A stretch of DNA of 64,000 bases from Planctomycetota bacterium (GTDB lineage Bacteria; Planctomycetota; Planctomycetia; Pirellulales; Lacipirellulaceae), in assembly GCA_024278955.1 (NCBI GenBank), contig JAJRSE010000051.1, forward strand, positions 1-64,000. Reading direction: 5' to 3'. The notes beneath the pieces are model-generated. The model was not told the DNA's origin, made no database searches, and was given only the letters and a program-made list of their open reading frames with translations. Each line of letters begins with the position of its first letter. Within the stretch, counting starts at the first letter, position 1. Below, piece by piece: positions 1 through 10,091 of this stretch. Both the position numbers and the translations under genes were made by a program.

Positions 1-1
1 A

Positions 2-949
2 GACACGGGCGACGGCAATCTGCTCGGCATGACGCGAACGATTTTGAAGCAAAACGGCACTGACACTTGGCTTACCTCGCCGGCAGCCAACGATCCGCTC
101 ATCCCGCTCGACGAGGAGTTTGGCGCGGGCCAGCTGAACGCAGATCGTGCCCTCAAGCAGTTCCGCACGGGCGAGTATGAGGCGGACGGAGCGGATGTCC
201 CTGTCATTGGCTGGGATTATGGGTTTGCAGCAGGCACCAATGGTGAAAATCGTTATGCGATTGGGCAACCGTTACGGCAAGACAGTTATTTGTCCATTAC
301 GCTTACCTGGGATCGAATCGTCGAATTCGACAATGATGCTAATTCAGATGGCAATTATGACATAGGCGATACGTTTGAAACCTATGACTCGACTGGCCTC
401 CTCAACGACCTGGAAGACGTCGTAAAAGACTTGAACATTTTTTTGGTGAAGCGAGGCGATGAGCTTTTCGTCGATCCCATTGTTGCAGGTTCTGACGGCA
501 ACGTGACTTTTACCGGTGGCTATAATCTGGAGCACCTGTTTTTCAAGATCCCCTCAACTGAACAATATGACATCGTGATCGAGTATACAGACAACGGTCT
601 ATTTGGAGGCCCAGGTTCTCAAGACTATGGGCTCGCTTGGTGGGGCGTAACCGATGCGCTGCTCGGCTCAGGCGATTTCAACGGCGATGGGCGTGTCGAT
701 TTCGGCGATTATTCCCAGTGGGCAGGCGATTATGGTGTCAATGCTCACAGCGATGCGGATGGCGATGGCGATACCGATGGGTTTGATTTCCTGCGATGGC
801 AATTCGGGTTTGGGACTGGCGTTACGCCCCTTGTTGCGGCATCGAGTGCCGTGCCCGAGCCGGCTACGGGGTTGCTTTTGATGACGGGGCTAATTTTTGC
901 CGCGCAAGCTGGCCCGAGGCGTCGGCAAGCGGCTGGGTACCACGGCTGA
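2..949 (+). CDS. C-terminal part of a secreted protein (possible subtilisin-like protease remnant 'GAGQLNADRAL'), with dockerin-type repeats and a PEP-CTERM sorting signal; 5' end lies outside the window
   Basis: Open frame continues upstream of the ATG at 29; 'GDFNGDGRVDFGDYSQWAGDYG...DADGDGDTDGFDFLRWQ' dockerin-like Ca loops; C-term 'VPEPATGLLLMTGLIFAAQAGPRRRQ' PEP-CTERM. Confidence 0.8.
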   Translation, partial: DTGDGNLLGMTRTILKQNGTDTWLTSPAANDPLIPLDEEFGAGQLNADRALKQFRTGEYEADGADVPVIGWDYGFAAGTNGENRYAIGQPLRQDSYLSITLTWDRIVEFDNDANSDGNYDIGDTFETYDSTGLLNDLEDVVKDLNIFLVKRGDELFVDPIVAGSDGNVTFTGGYNLEHLFFKIPSTEQYDIVIEYTDNGLFGGPGSQDYGLAWWGVTDALLGSGDFNGDGRVDFGDYSQWAGDYGVNAHSDADGDGDTDGFDFLRWQFGFGTGVTPLVAASSAVPEPATGLLLMTGLIFAAQAGPRRRQAAGYHG

Positions 950-989
950 ATAAGATCAGACCGCAGCACCCGAACGTCCTTGCAATCTC

Positions 990-1140
990 GGGGCTGTCAG
1001 GAATATTGTGTCAGCTAGCAGGAGAGGAATTGTGAGTCGAGAGTGACTGATTTTCTAGCAACTCGCAACTCACGACTCGCGACCCGTTGCCTGATTTGTT
1101 CGTTTTTTTGCTAGCTGACACAAAAGTCTTTACAGGCCCC
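990..1140. repeat. MITE-like element: ~31-nt imperfect terminal inverted repeats enclosing a heptad-periodic hairpin
   Basis: GGGGCTGTCAGGAATATTGTGTCAGCTAGCA (990-1020) against the reverse complement of 1110-1140, GGGGCCTGTAAAGACTTTTGTGTCAGCTAGCA. Confidence 0.6.
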
Positions 1141-1167
1141 AATCTCAGCCTCTTCTGCATGCGTCGC

Positions 1168-1542
1168 CCTCGAACCGGCCAAAAACAACCTTCGCATCGC
1201 TATCCCAAAAATGCGATAATCCCCAGGACAGCAATTTCCGAAAAGACCAACGACAAAAAGTTTTTACGCAGAGCCCGCGGAGGGCCGCAGAGAAAACTTC
1301 CCAACACCACCTCTGCGGTCCTCTCCGAACTCTGCGTTAAAAATCTCCTTGAAGCATCGCCAATAATATTGTCCCAATAAGGAACTCCAAAAGTCCTAAA
1401 TCCACCCCATTTTGTCCCACGCGCCATGCAGCAAACCCTACGATTCTCGATCCAATCAAAGATCCCAAGGGACAAAACCACCGAATTTTGTCCCAAAACA
1501 TGGGACCCCTACCAATGGGACAAAACCCCAATAGAGGGGGGT
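1168..1542 (+). repeat. Dispersed non-coding repeat, copy 1 (inverted copy at 30461-30830)
   Basis: Long similarity to the reverse complement of 30461-30830, including 'ATGCAGCAAACCCTACGATTCTCGA' and 'CCCAAGGGACAAAACCACCGAATT'; internal CGCAGAG...CTCTGCG hairpin. Confidence 0.85.
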
Positions 1543-1818
1543 CGCAAGAACCCGCAACTCGCAATCCATAACATCGCAGCCCTCCACGCAATCAGGCCAA
1601 ACCCTAAAAAATCGCGTTTCAGCAGACTCGCAAGCTACCTATTTTACCAGAACACCGATTCTACCGCTGGGACGCATTGCCACTCTTAGGTAAGCTCTAC
1701 CCAGTGACGCTAGCTCGGCAAGATTTGCGTTGCCACCGAGCCGATAAATCACTACATTCCCCCACGCTTTCCCATCGCTCTCATATAGGCCAGCAGGCCC
1801 CCACTAGGCAGGATTAAC

Positions 1819-3822
1819 GTGATCTTGGTCAGACGAATAACTTGCTCATTTGCATTTCCTGCGACCTTGCTTTCGGCAGTCGCTCTCGTTCTCTCATGCG
1901 GAACCTCTGCTTGCGCTGTGGTTCCGAGCGACACGCTGATGTCGTCTGGCGCGAGAGGCTTCGCCTCGATCGCCGACATTAGATCATTGCGCCAACACTG
2001 GCAGCAAACTCAAATGGGCCAGCTCGTTCAAGACGAAGCGATGCAGCCCTTTATGAATGACATTAAGAAACAACTTGAGCGCAAAGTCTCTGGCGTCCGC
2101 GATAAACTGGGCGTCGAACTGGCCGACCTACAAGATATCGCTGGCGGTGAAATTGGACTGGGCCTAGTCGAACGAGAGAACGATCGCGCAGCAGTTGTTC
2201 TGACTGTCGACGTGACCGGCCACGAACAGCAACTTGATGATCTGCTGGTAAAAGTACGCAAAGATTTGAGCAAGCGTGGTGCGGTTCGATCGAATGCCGA
2301 GGTCGCCGGCACGGAAATGACAACCTACACAATTCCGTCTGGCAAAGAAGGAGTCGCTGATACCACCGCGGTTTATTTTGTCAAAGACAACCTCCTCTGT
2401 GCTACAGACAGCGCTCTAGAAGCTGCCGAGATGTTACAACGATTTGATGGCCAAGCCGGTGGTCGATTGGTCGACTTAGAAGCTTATCAAAAGACAATGG
2501 GCCGATGCGTAGCCGGCTCCTCAGGACTCGAACCCGAAGTACGCTGGTATCTTGATCCCTTTGGATACACCCGAGCAATCCGCTCGATGGCAACGTCTGG
2601 TAAGAAACGGATCGGCAAAGACTACCTGAAAATCCTTAGCTCCCAAGGCTTTGGAGCAATCAAGGGCATTGGCGGTTTTATCAATTTGGCGGTCGGAGGC
2701 TCGTATGAATTCCTTCACCGCACAGCAATTTACGCCCCTCCCGTCCCTGGCGCAAGAGACAAATACAAGCTTGCCATGCGGATGATGAAGTTCCCGAACG
2801 ACGACAAACTAATCACTCAAAAGTGGGTGCCTCGCAAGCTGGCTAGCTTCCGTACTTTCAACTTCGACTTGGCAAACGCCTTTGAACACTTCGACACCCT
2901 TTTCGACGCAGTCGCCGGCTACGAGGAGGCATTCGACGGGGTTTTAGAAGGCTTGGAACGCGACCCCTATGGTCCCCAAGTCAAAGTGAAGCAAGATTTC
3001 ATCGCCCACTTGGGCCAAAGGGTTATGCTGGTTACCGACTACGAGGTGCCAATTTCTCCCCAGTGCGAGCGGTTCCTGTTTGTGATCGAACTTGCAGGCG
3101 ACGAATCAGAAAAAGCGATCGCGGCAACGGTCGAAAAGTTTATGAAAAGCGATCCCAACGCTTCAAAAACAGAATACCAAGGCAAAACCATTTGGGAAAT
3201 CCAAGAAGCGGACGAAGACATCCCTGATCTTGACATTGCTATCGCCGACCTCGATTTACTCGACCCGATTGATGAAGCCAATTCTTCAGGCAACGACGGA
3301 GGAGCCTTTGGCGCCGACCTCTCGACCTCGGCCGTCTGCGTTACCGAAGGGAACCTTTTCATCGCTTCCCATGCTTCGTACCTAAGAAAAATCTTTGCCC
3401 ATTCAGACAAGGAAGACGAACTTGGCACTGCCGGCGACTACCGCGAAGTCGATGCCGCACTAACTCGGCTGCTCGCTGGTCCAGTTTCTGCCCGAAGCTT
3501 TTTAAGAACCGACGAAGTCTATCGCCCAACCTACGAGCTGCTGCGTCAAGGTAAAATGCCAGAGTCCGAGACCCTACTCGGTCGCGTACTCAATCGGATG
3601 CTAACCGCTCCAGACGACGAAGACGAAGGAATCCTTCGCGAACAGAAAATCGATGGCCGCAAACTTCCCGAATTCGAGATGGTCCGCCGCTACTTTGGCC
3701 CTGCCGGAACAATCGTACGCAGCGACGAAGATGGCTGGTTTATTGTTGGAGCGACACTCAGCAAGATGGCTCCCCAAGCGAACCACCAAAACATCTCAGC
3801 AGGCCGAAGTCGGATCAGGTGA
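1819..3822 (+). CDS. Secreted hypothetical protein (DUF3352-like, planctomycete type)
   Basis: 667-aa ORF with N-terminal signal peptide; 'LQDIAGGEIGLGLVERE' and 'AVYFVKDNLLCATDSALEAAEMLQRFDG' resemble DUF3352-type proteins. Confidence 0.7.
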   Translation: MILVRRITCSFAFPATLLSAVALVLSCGTSACAVVPSDTLMSSGARGFASIADIRSLRQHWQQTQMGQLVQDEAMQPFMNDIKKQLERKVSGVRDKLGVELADLQDIAGGEIGLGLVERENDRAAVVLTVDVTGHEQQLDDLLVKVRKDLSKRGAVRSNAEVAGTEMTTYTIPSGKEGVADTTAVYFVKDNLLCATDSALEAAEMLQRFDGQAGGRLVDLEAYQKTMGRCVAGSSGLEPEVRWYLDPFGYTRAIRSMATSGKKRIGKDYLKILSSQGFGAIKGIGGFINLAVGGSYEFLHRTAIYAPPVPGARDKYKLAMRMMKFPNDDKLITQKWVPRKLASFRTFNFDLANAFEHFDTLFDAVAGYEEAFDGVLEGLERDPYGPQVKVKQDFIAHLGQRVMLVTDYEVPISPQCERFLFVIELAGDESEKAIAATVEKFMKSDPNASKTEYQGKTIWEIQEADEDIPDLDIAIADLDLLDPIDEANSSGNDGGAFGADLSTSAVCVTEGNLFIASHASYLRKIFAHSDKEDELGTAGDYREVDAALTRLLAGPVSARSFLRTDEVYRPTYELLRQGKMPESETLLGRVLNRMLTAPDDEDEGILREQKIDGRKLPEFEMVRRYFGPAGTIVRSDEDGWFIVGATLSKMAPQANHQNISAGRSRIR

Positions 3823-3843
3823 AAAAACGCTAGACGTTAGAAG

Positions 3844-6219
3844 CTAGCGACCAACTTCCAGCTTCGCCCAGAAGGGCCGTTGCCGGTCGCCCCGGGTGCG
3901 AACGTCTTCGAGTAGAACCGTAAGATCCGGCCGCAGCGGCTCATTAGCTCGAGTAACCTTCCTGCCGTTAAGCGTAATCCGAATTGGTTTCTCGAAGTCA
4001 ACAAGATCGGGGCTCAACCAGAACGTGGTTTGCTCGGAAGCGGTTCTCGCAGCAAGTCGATTTGCCTTGAGAACCTTCCCTTCGACCAAAGTAGGCCGCG
4101 CACCGCGTTGGGGCCAATTAGCCGGCTGCACGGTTCCAGGAAACCCCTGCCCTTCCACCCACCAGAAAAAATTATCCCAAGGCCTCATCGTATTGCAAGC
4201 AAACTCCCTGGGGACGTCGCCCCGATGATGCCGCCCCATCCAATCGAATAAATTCAAAATCTCGTCATGAAATGGTTCTTGGCCACGACCGAGAAACTCG
4301 ACGACCGTCGTATCAAACCGTTTCCGCATGTACTGATCGAAAACCTTAGCGTTGCGCGCCATTTTGAGCCCATCAAGCTCGCCTGCCACAAAGTAAAGCG
4401 GCACAAAACCGGCGTTCTCCCAGTAATGGGGAACATACTTTTTTGCGCTGGCAACAAAAGGAATAACTCCTGCCCAAAGGTCAGGATGTGCTTGAGCAAA
4501 ATCCCAGGCCGCGTCACCGCCTACGCCATGCCCCGAAAGAAACACACGATTGGTATCCACACTAAAACGTCGACACGCATCTCGCAGAACCGTCAACACG
4601 GCTTCATGTTCGCGTAAAGAATACTCATAGTGCTTCTGCTGCGGTTTGAGCCAATCTACGGCAATCGTGATGTATCCGTGCCGCATCGCTTGCCCTCGAC
4701 GCGATCGAACAACCTGGGCCCCCTCGCTCTGTTCTTTCTGTTGGACCCCCGCCCAAAAGTTCAACTCCTGCTCAGGCGAGTTATACGCTCCGCAAAGTGC
4801 AACCAACGTCGGGTAATGACGATACGGGTCGTACTCCGGTGGCAATTGGACCGTGTATCGAAAATCGCCACTTTCCGTCTTGCCCGGAGCCCTTAGCTCG
4901 TAAACCCCGTGCCCCTGAGATGCTCCCTCGGGAATTTCCCAAGGTGGCACCATGTGAGCCAAAAGCTGAGCAACCCGCTGAACCGACGCCCCTTCGCGAC
5001 TGCGTACCGCATCGAGCAATTCAATACGTTTATGGGCCAACGGTTCGTTCAAATAGCGGCGTACTTCTTTGCGTACCGTCACTAACGAGACCGCGACCGA
5101 GAGATCTTGTAACGCTCCATCACGTCCTAACATCCAACCAGTAATCGCCAGGGCAGCTTTCTCATCGGCCGAGAGCGACTCGTCGTCGGCTAGTTGCTCA
5201 AGCGAAGCCAACCGATCGATGTTGTTAAAACTTAGGTTGGCACTGATCTCTTTCACAATCATCTGAACCGAGTCACGATGATCGGGATCGCGAATCTTGG
5301 AAACAAACGCAGAAAGCAACTCGGCAATGCGAGTCACGCGAGTCTGCTGGTTCTCGTATTGTTCAAGGGTCTCGCGCACCTGCTGCAATGTTTCACCCGC
5401 GACTTCCTCTGCGGGGAAGTTCGCCAGCAGAACCCCGGCCAGCTCGTGTTGCCCCGCCTCGCGGCGTAGCTGTATTTCTTTTAGGATCCGACGGGCCCCC
5501 ATTTGGCGAAGCTGCGACACCTCGGCTTGCAACTCTTCCATTTCAGGATAACGCTCGATAATACTTTCCAGCTCGCGCCGCGCGTCGCGATAGCGTTCCG
5601 ATTGCAGATAAAAACGAACAATCTGCAGCCAACTCTGCGGGTCGTCTTTCGAGACCGCCTTCGCGAGTATCTTGGCCAAAGTTTCACGCGGTATCGAGCT
5701 GGTCGCCAAGCGTTGGTCCCATACTACCGACTTGCCCATGCTCAGAAGGCCTTCGACTTTCACGTAACGTGGCGTCAACAAAGTAATTCCTTGTACGATT
5801 GCCAACGGGCCCTTGCGAGTTTGCATTTCGTAAATTCGACGACCATACTCGTCGAAAGCGGTAATACCAAGGCTAGGGCCCACGCTGCTCATCGCGTTCC
5901 CCGCTCGAGAAACATTCTGCGGGATCTTGATTCGTGCCATGGCATCAGGAGCTTGGTCGATCACCTCGGCCAAATGCAACTTCGGCACGAAAGTCCGGCG
6001 CAAATCGTCGTTGATCAATAAAATCGGCGTCGCCTTGGGGTCGCTGTCTTCCGAAGCAACCTCGATCACGTTCTCGTCCACGCCCGAAATATAGAGCATC
6101 TTCCCCTGCAAAATTCGACCATCCTTGAGCCGAACTCGCTGCGCAGACGCGGGCAGCGTCATCCATGTCAGCGTGAACAAAAACGCAAACAGGGCGTAAA
6201 GAGAGCGGGAGAATTGCAT
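3844..6219 (-). CDS. Exported TPR-containing alpha/beta-hydrolase (PHB depolymerase/esterase-like)
   Basis: Signal peptide 'MQFSRSLYALFAFLFTLTWMTLPASAQ' at 6219; TPR-like helices; nucleophile elbow 'VFLSGHGVGGDAAWDFAQAHPDLWAGVIPF'. Confidence 0.75.
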   Translation of the reverse strand: MQFSRSLYALFAFLFTLTWMTLPASAQRVRLKDGRILQGKMLYISGVDENVIEVASEDSDPKATPILLINDDLRRTFVPKLHLAEVIDQAPDAMARIKIPQNVSRAGNAMSSVGPSLGITAFDEYGRRIYEMQTRKGPLAIVQGITLLTPRYVKVEGLLSMGKSVVWDQRLATSSIPRETLAKILAKAVSKDDPQSWLQIVRFYLQSERYRDARRELESIIERYPEMEELQAEVSQLRQMGARRILKEIQLRREAGQHELAGVLLANFPAEEVAGETLQQVRETLEQYENQQTRVTRIAELLSAFVSKIRDPDHRDSVQMIVKEISANLSFNNIDRLASLEQLADDESLSADEKAALAITGWMLGRDGALQDLSVAVSLVTVRKEVRRYLNEPLAHKRIELLDAVRSREGASVQRVAQLLAHMVPPWEIPEGASQGHGVYELRAPGKTESGDFRYTVQLPPEYDPYRHYPTLVALCGAYNSPEQELNFWAGVQQKEQSEGAQVVRSRRGQAMRHGYITIAVDWLKPQQKHYEYSLREHEAVLTVLRDACRRFSVDTNRVFLSGHGVGGDAAWDFAQAHPDLWAGVIPFVASAKKYVPHYWENAGFVPLYFVAGELDGLKMARNAKVFDQYMRKRFDTTVVEFLGRGQEPFHDEILNLFDWMGRHHRGDVPREFACNTMRPWDNFFWWVEGQGFPGTVQPANWPQRGARPTLVEGKVLKANRLAARTASEQTTFWLSPDLVDFEKPIRITLNGRKVTRANEPLRPDLTVLLEDVRTRGDRQRPFWAKLEVGR

Positions 6220-6476
6220 CGGTCGTCTGGCCGGAGTGCTGGGATGGTCTACTTCTATTGTGTCGCGCTGAGGCCAAGAGTCAATTTCAGAATTCCTCGC
6301 TCTCTGCATTGCGAGCGAACTATTGACAGCCTACGACGCAAGGAACAAGAATGTGTCATCTCTGCGGTTTGTAACGATTACTCAAGGTAAAGTTGAAATC
6401 GCGATTTCAACTTTTTGATGTCACTCAAAATCCGGCGTAGACACTTCTCTTATCTCTCACATCAAACATCCCCACC

Positions 6477-7868
6477 ATGCCAGATTTCCAGCACGAAAGC
6501 CTCTGCCATGACCCGATTCATGGCTATATCCCCTTTATTTCAATCGCCGCCGAAGGGGAAGTCTCTGAGCGAATGCTGTTAGACCACCCTTGGCTCCAGA
6601 GGCTCCGACAGATCCATCAACTTCAAACCGCCTGGTGGGTCTATCCGTCTGCCGAGCATACCCGGTTTCAGCATGTCGTTGGCGCGATGCACATGGCCAG
6701 CCGGGCGATCGACACGCTCTACCCTAGCTTGGCGGACGTCTGCCCCGACCTGCCAAGTCGTGGATACGTCGAATGCTTGGCCCGGCTCGCGGCCTTGCTC
6801 CACGATGTAGGGCATGGCCCCTTTGGCCATTTTTTCGATGCTCATTATCTCAAAGATTACGGGCTGACTCACGAGACACTCGGTTCGCACATTATCCTCC
6901 ACGAACTTGCTCCCATGCTGCAAAAAGTGCGAGCCTGTCCCAATTGCAAAATGGAGGAAGGCGAAACCATTGATCCTCAGCAAATTGCTTGGCTCATTAC
7001 TCGCCCCACCGCCGAAGACACCGCCGACGTGCCCCGTTGGCTGGTCATGCTACGAAGCCTTTTCTGCGGGCTCTACACGGTCGATAACATGGATTTTGTC
7101 CTTCGCGATGCCTACATGTCGGGCTACAGCCAGCGAGCTTACGACCTCGACCGACTCTTGCGGTACAGCTTCTTTAGCGAAAAAGGGTTTACGATTCACG
7201 AACGTGGGATGAACGCCTTGGTTCGGTTCCGCCAAGCGCGAAGCGAATTGTTCCGCTCGGTTTATTTCCACCGTACCGTGCGTTCGATTGACATGACGCT
7301 CAAAGGTCTGTTTCGCGACAGCAAAGACCTGCTCTTCCCCGGTAATCCTTTAGAACATCTCGACGCCTACCAACGTTTTACCGAATGGTCGCTGCTGGTC
7401 GATGTCGCCACTTGGCACGAAAGCGACAACCCGCGGAAACGCGAACTCGCACCTCGCTGGCAGGCGTTGCTCTCGCGAGAAGTCGATTGGGTGATGGCCA
7501 ACGAACGAACTCGCGTCGAACCAGAAACAGCTACGGTACTCCAAAACGAAGCTTTGACTGAGTATGCCCTGCGTGAAGCGCTGCCCGAAGAATTTCGTAA
7601 TATCGAGTTTATTGTTGACCTGCCTCAGCATATCGATCGCCCCGACCCGAAGACTGCTGCCGCAGGGCAAAACTTTCTCTTTCGATCGGCAACCAAGCAA
7701 ATCCGGGCGCTTACCGACCACGAGCTGTACAAGCATCTGCCGCTCAATCAACTGGTCTGTCGTATCTACTTGCCCAAGGATGCCCCACCCGAGCACTCCC
7801 CAGCCGTCGCCAGCGCACTCGACTCGCTGTTGGGCGGAACCAGCGAAGACGATCTGACGAATATGTAG
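6477..7868 (+). CDS. HD-domain phosphohydrolase (dGTPase-like)
   Basis: 'CHDPIHGYIPF', 'EHTRFQHVVGAMHMASRAIDTL', 'LAALLHDVGHGPFGHFFD', 'VDNMDFVLRDAYMSG'. Confidence 0.88.
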   Translation: MPDFQHESLCHDPIHGYIPFISIAAEGEVSERMLLDHPWLQRLRQIHQLQTAWWVYPSAEHTRFQHVVGAMHMASRAIDTLYPSLADVCPDLPSRGYVECLARLAALLHDVGHGPFGHFFDAHYLKDYGLTHETLGSHIILHELAPMLQKVRACPNCKMEEGETIDPQQIAWLITRPTAEDTADVPRWLVMLRSLFCGLYTVDNMDFVLRDAYMSGYSQRAYDLDRLLRYSFFSEKGFTIHERGMNALVRFRQARSELFRSVYFHRTVRSIDMTLKGLFRDSKDLLFPGNPLEHLDAYQRFTEWSLLVDVATWHESDNPRKRELAPRWQALLSREVDWVMANERTRVEPETATVLQNEALTEYALREALPEEFRNIEFIVDLPQHIDRPDPKTAAAGQNFLFRSATKQIRALTDHELYKHLPLNQLVCRIYLPKDAPPEHSPAVASALDSLLGGTSEDDLTNM

Positions 7869-8024
7869 TGTGGGGGGAGGCGAGGGGTTAGGGGGTGGGA
7901 GGTCAGTCTCGTGAGGGCGACGAACTCTGCCTTGCCTGCCCCTTCCCCATTTCGCTTGCCAAACGAAGCAGCTAAAATAACCCCCCGACCTCTCACCTCC
8001 GACCTCTCACCTCTCCCTAGACAA

Positions 8025-9452
8025 ATGCCCTTCGACCAATACGAAAACCCGCTGATCAGCCGCTATGCTTCTGCCGAGATGAGCCAGTTGTTCAGCCCAC
8101 AGCACAAACACAGCACTTGGCGTCGACTTTGGGTTGCGCTGGCCGAAGCCGAGGCCGAGCTAGGCCTGGCCGTTACACCTAAACAAATTGCACAACTCAA
8201 AGCCCATGTCGACGACATCGACTTCGACGTCGCGGCAAAGTACGAACGCGAACTACGCCATGACGTAATGGCCCATGTCCACGCCTATGGCGACCAATGC
8301 CCCGATGCGAAGCCGATTATTCACCTGGGAGCCACGAGCTGTTTTGTCACCGACAACACCGATCTGATCTTACTGCGAGAAGCCTTGCAACTCGTTTGCG
8401 CAAGACTCGCAAGCGTCATCGATTCGCTTGCTACGTTCGCCAAAAAATATCGCGACTTGCCCACACTCGGGTTTACTCATTTGCAGCCCGCCCAGCCAAC
8501 CACGGTCGGTCGTCGGGCATGTCTTTGGGCGTACGACCTTGCGCTCGATCTTGCAGAGCTCGAACATCGAATAGCAAGCCTACTCGCTCGTAGCACGAAA
8601 GGTACGACCGGCACCCAAGCAAGTTTCCTCCAGCTCTTTGATAACAACCATGACAAAGTTCGCCAACTTGAGCAACTCGTTGCAAAGAAAATGGGGTTCG
8701 AGGCAACCTACGCCGTGACAGGCCAAACGTATTCTCGCAAAATCGACGCCCAAGCTATCGACGCCCTTGCAGGCGTGGCCGCCTCGGCACACAAGGCTGC
8801 CAGCGATCTGCGGATTCTAGCCCATCGTAAAGAAGTCGAGGAACCCTTCGAGAAAAAACAAATTGGCTCGTCGGCCATGGCCTACAAACGCAACCCGATG
8901 CGGTCGGAACGAATCTGCGGGCTTGCCCGTTATGTCATGAGCCTCCAGTCGAGCACTGCGGCAACTGCGGCAAATCAGTGGATGGAACGTACCCTCGACG
9001 ACAGCGCAAACCGACGGCTCGTGATTCCCCAAGCCTTCTTGGCGGTCGACGCAGTGCTAATTCTCTACCAAAACGTGGCCAGCGGGCTGGTCATCTATCC
9101 CGAAGTGATTGCCAGAAGCTTGCGAGAGGAGCTCCCCTTCATGGCCACCGAAAACATTCTCATGGCGGCGGTCGCAGCCGGCGGAGATCGACAAGAACTG
9201 CACGAGTGTATTCGCACGCATAGCCTGGCAGCCGCGGACGAAGTGAAAATGAAGGGCCGAACGAACGATTTGCTTGCACGCCTCTCCGCTGATCCCGCCT
9301 TTGCCGGTGTCGACGTCGAAGCTGCAGTCGACGCTTCGCAGCTCACGGGCCGAAGCGCCGAGCAAGTCGACGAGTTCCTAGCCGAAATCGTCGAGCCAAT
9401 CCGCACCCGCTACGCCGACCGTAAAGTGATTGAATCAGAATTACGAGTCTAA
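8025..9452 (+). CDS. purB: Adenylosuccinate lyase
   Basis: '[19 protein letters not shown]', '[35 protein letters not shown]', '[24 protein letters not shown]'; start set at 8025 because the upstream frame is a heptad repeat. Confidence 0.93.
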   Translation: MPFDQYENPLISRYASAEMSQLFSPQHKHSTWRRLWVALAEAEAELGLAVTPKQIAQLKAHVDDIDFDVAAKYERELRHDVMAHVHAYGDQCPDAKPIIHLGATSCFVTDNTDLILLREALQLVCARLASVIDSLATFAKKYRDLPTLGFTHLQPAQPTTVGRRACLWAYDLALDLAELEHRIASLLARSTKGTTGTQASFLQLFDNNHDKVRQLEQLVAKKMGFEATYAVTGQTYSRKIDAQAIDALAGVAASAHKAASDLRILAHRKEVEEPFEKKQIGSSAMAYKRNPMRSERICGLARYVMSLQSSTAATAANQWMERTLDDSANRRLVIPQAFLAVDAVLILYQNVASGLVIYPEVIARSLREELPFMATENILMAAVAAGGDRQELHECIRTHSLAAADEVKMKGRTNDLLARLSADPAFAGVDVEAAVDASQLTGRSAEQVDEFLAEIVEPIRTRYADRKVIESELRV

Positions 9453-9485
9453 ACGGCCTCGTTGACTAATCCACTTGGAAAGAAA

Positions 9486-9966
9486 TTTTTGACAGGATAA
9501 ACAGGATTTTCTGGATAAGGGTTTAGAAGAAAGAAAAGACCCTAGATCGGTTGATAGCAAAACATGTTGCGTATGATTTGAAGGGAAAATAAAAAGCAAC
9601 CGTTCACGGGACAAAAAAGAAACACAGAGGCACGGAGAACACCGAGAAAGAAAATAGACTTTCGTTTGGCCCTGTAAGAAATATTGTGTCAGCTATCAGC
9701 ATTCGGTAGAAGTATGTTCACCGTTTTCTGAAAAGGAGAAATGACACATGGATGAAAATTTGCAATCACAAGCCGAGCAGCTAACAGAGGGATTTTCCAG
9801 TTCAGCGACGACGATTGAAAAACTCCGTGTCCTCCGTGCCTCCGTGTTTCAAATCCTTTTAATCCGAGTCGCAAATAGTCAAACTGTTTGAAGAGCGCCC
9901 CGATTTTAACCGACGAACAGAATTCGACCGAATGATCCTGCCCATCCTGTTTTATCCTGTCAAAAC
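9486..9966. repeat. Nested intergenic inverted repeats (ACAGGATAAACAGGAT outer arms; ACAGAGGCACGGAG inner arms)
   Basis: Outer arms 9486-9510 / 9932-9966 and inner arms 9619-9646 / 9823-9850 are mutually complementary. Confidence 0.8.
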
Positions 9967-10091
9967 AAACCTGCTTTAAGGCAATTGTTCGACAAGGCCG
10001 TCTAAAACCCAGGAATTGCAACCCCTGGGATTTCTGAGCTTGCTCGAAAGATCGCCCATTTCTGTATCGGACAGCCCGTTGGTGCAAACCG

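Noticed and set aside
1426-1689. 87-aa ORF 'MQQTLRFSIQSKIPRDK...'
   Set aside because: Lies in the dispersed non-coding repeat; similarity to the SecA extension is explained by DNA duplication, although a short peptide cannot be fully excluded.
9750-9890. Short ORF 'MDENLQSQAEQLTEGFSSSATTIEKLRVLRASVFQ...' with an upstream aggaga
   Set aside because: Runs through an inverted repeat arm and has no recognisable family; probably chance.
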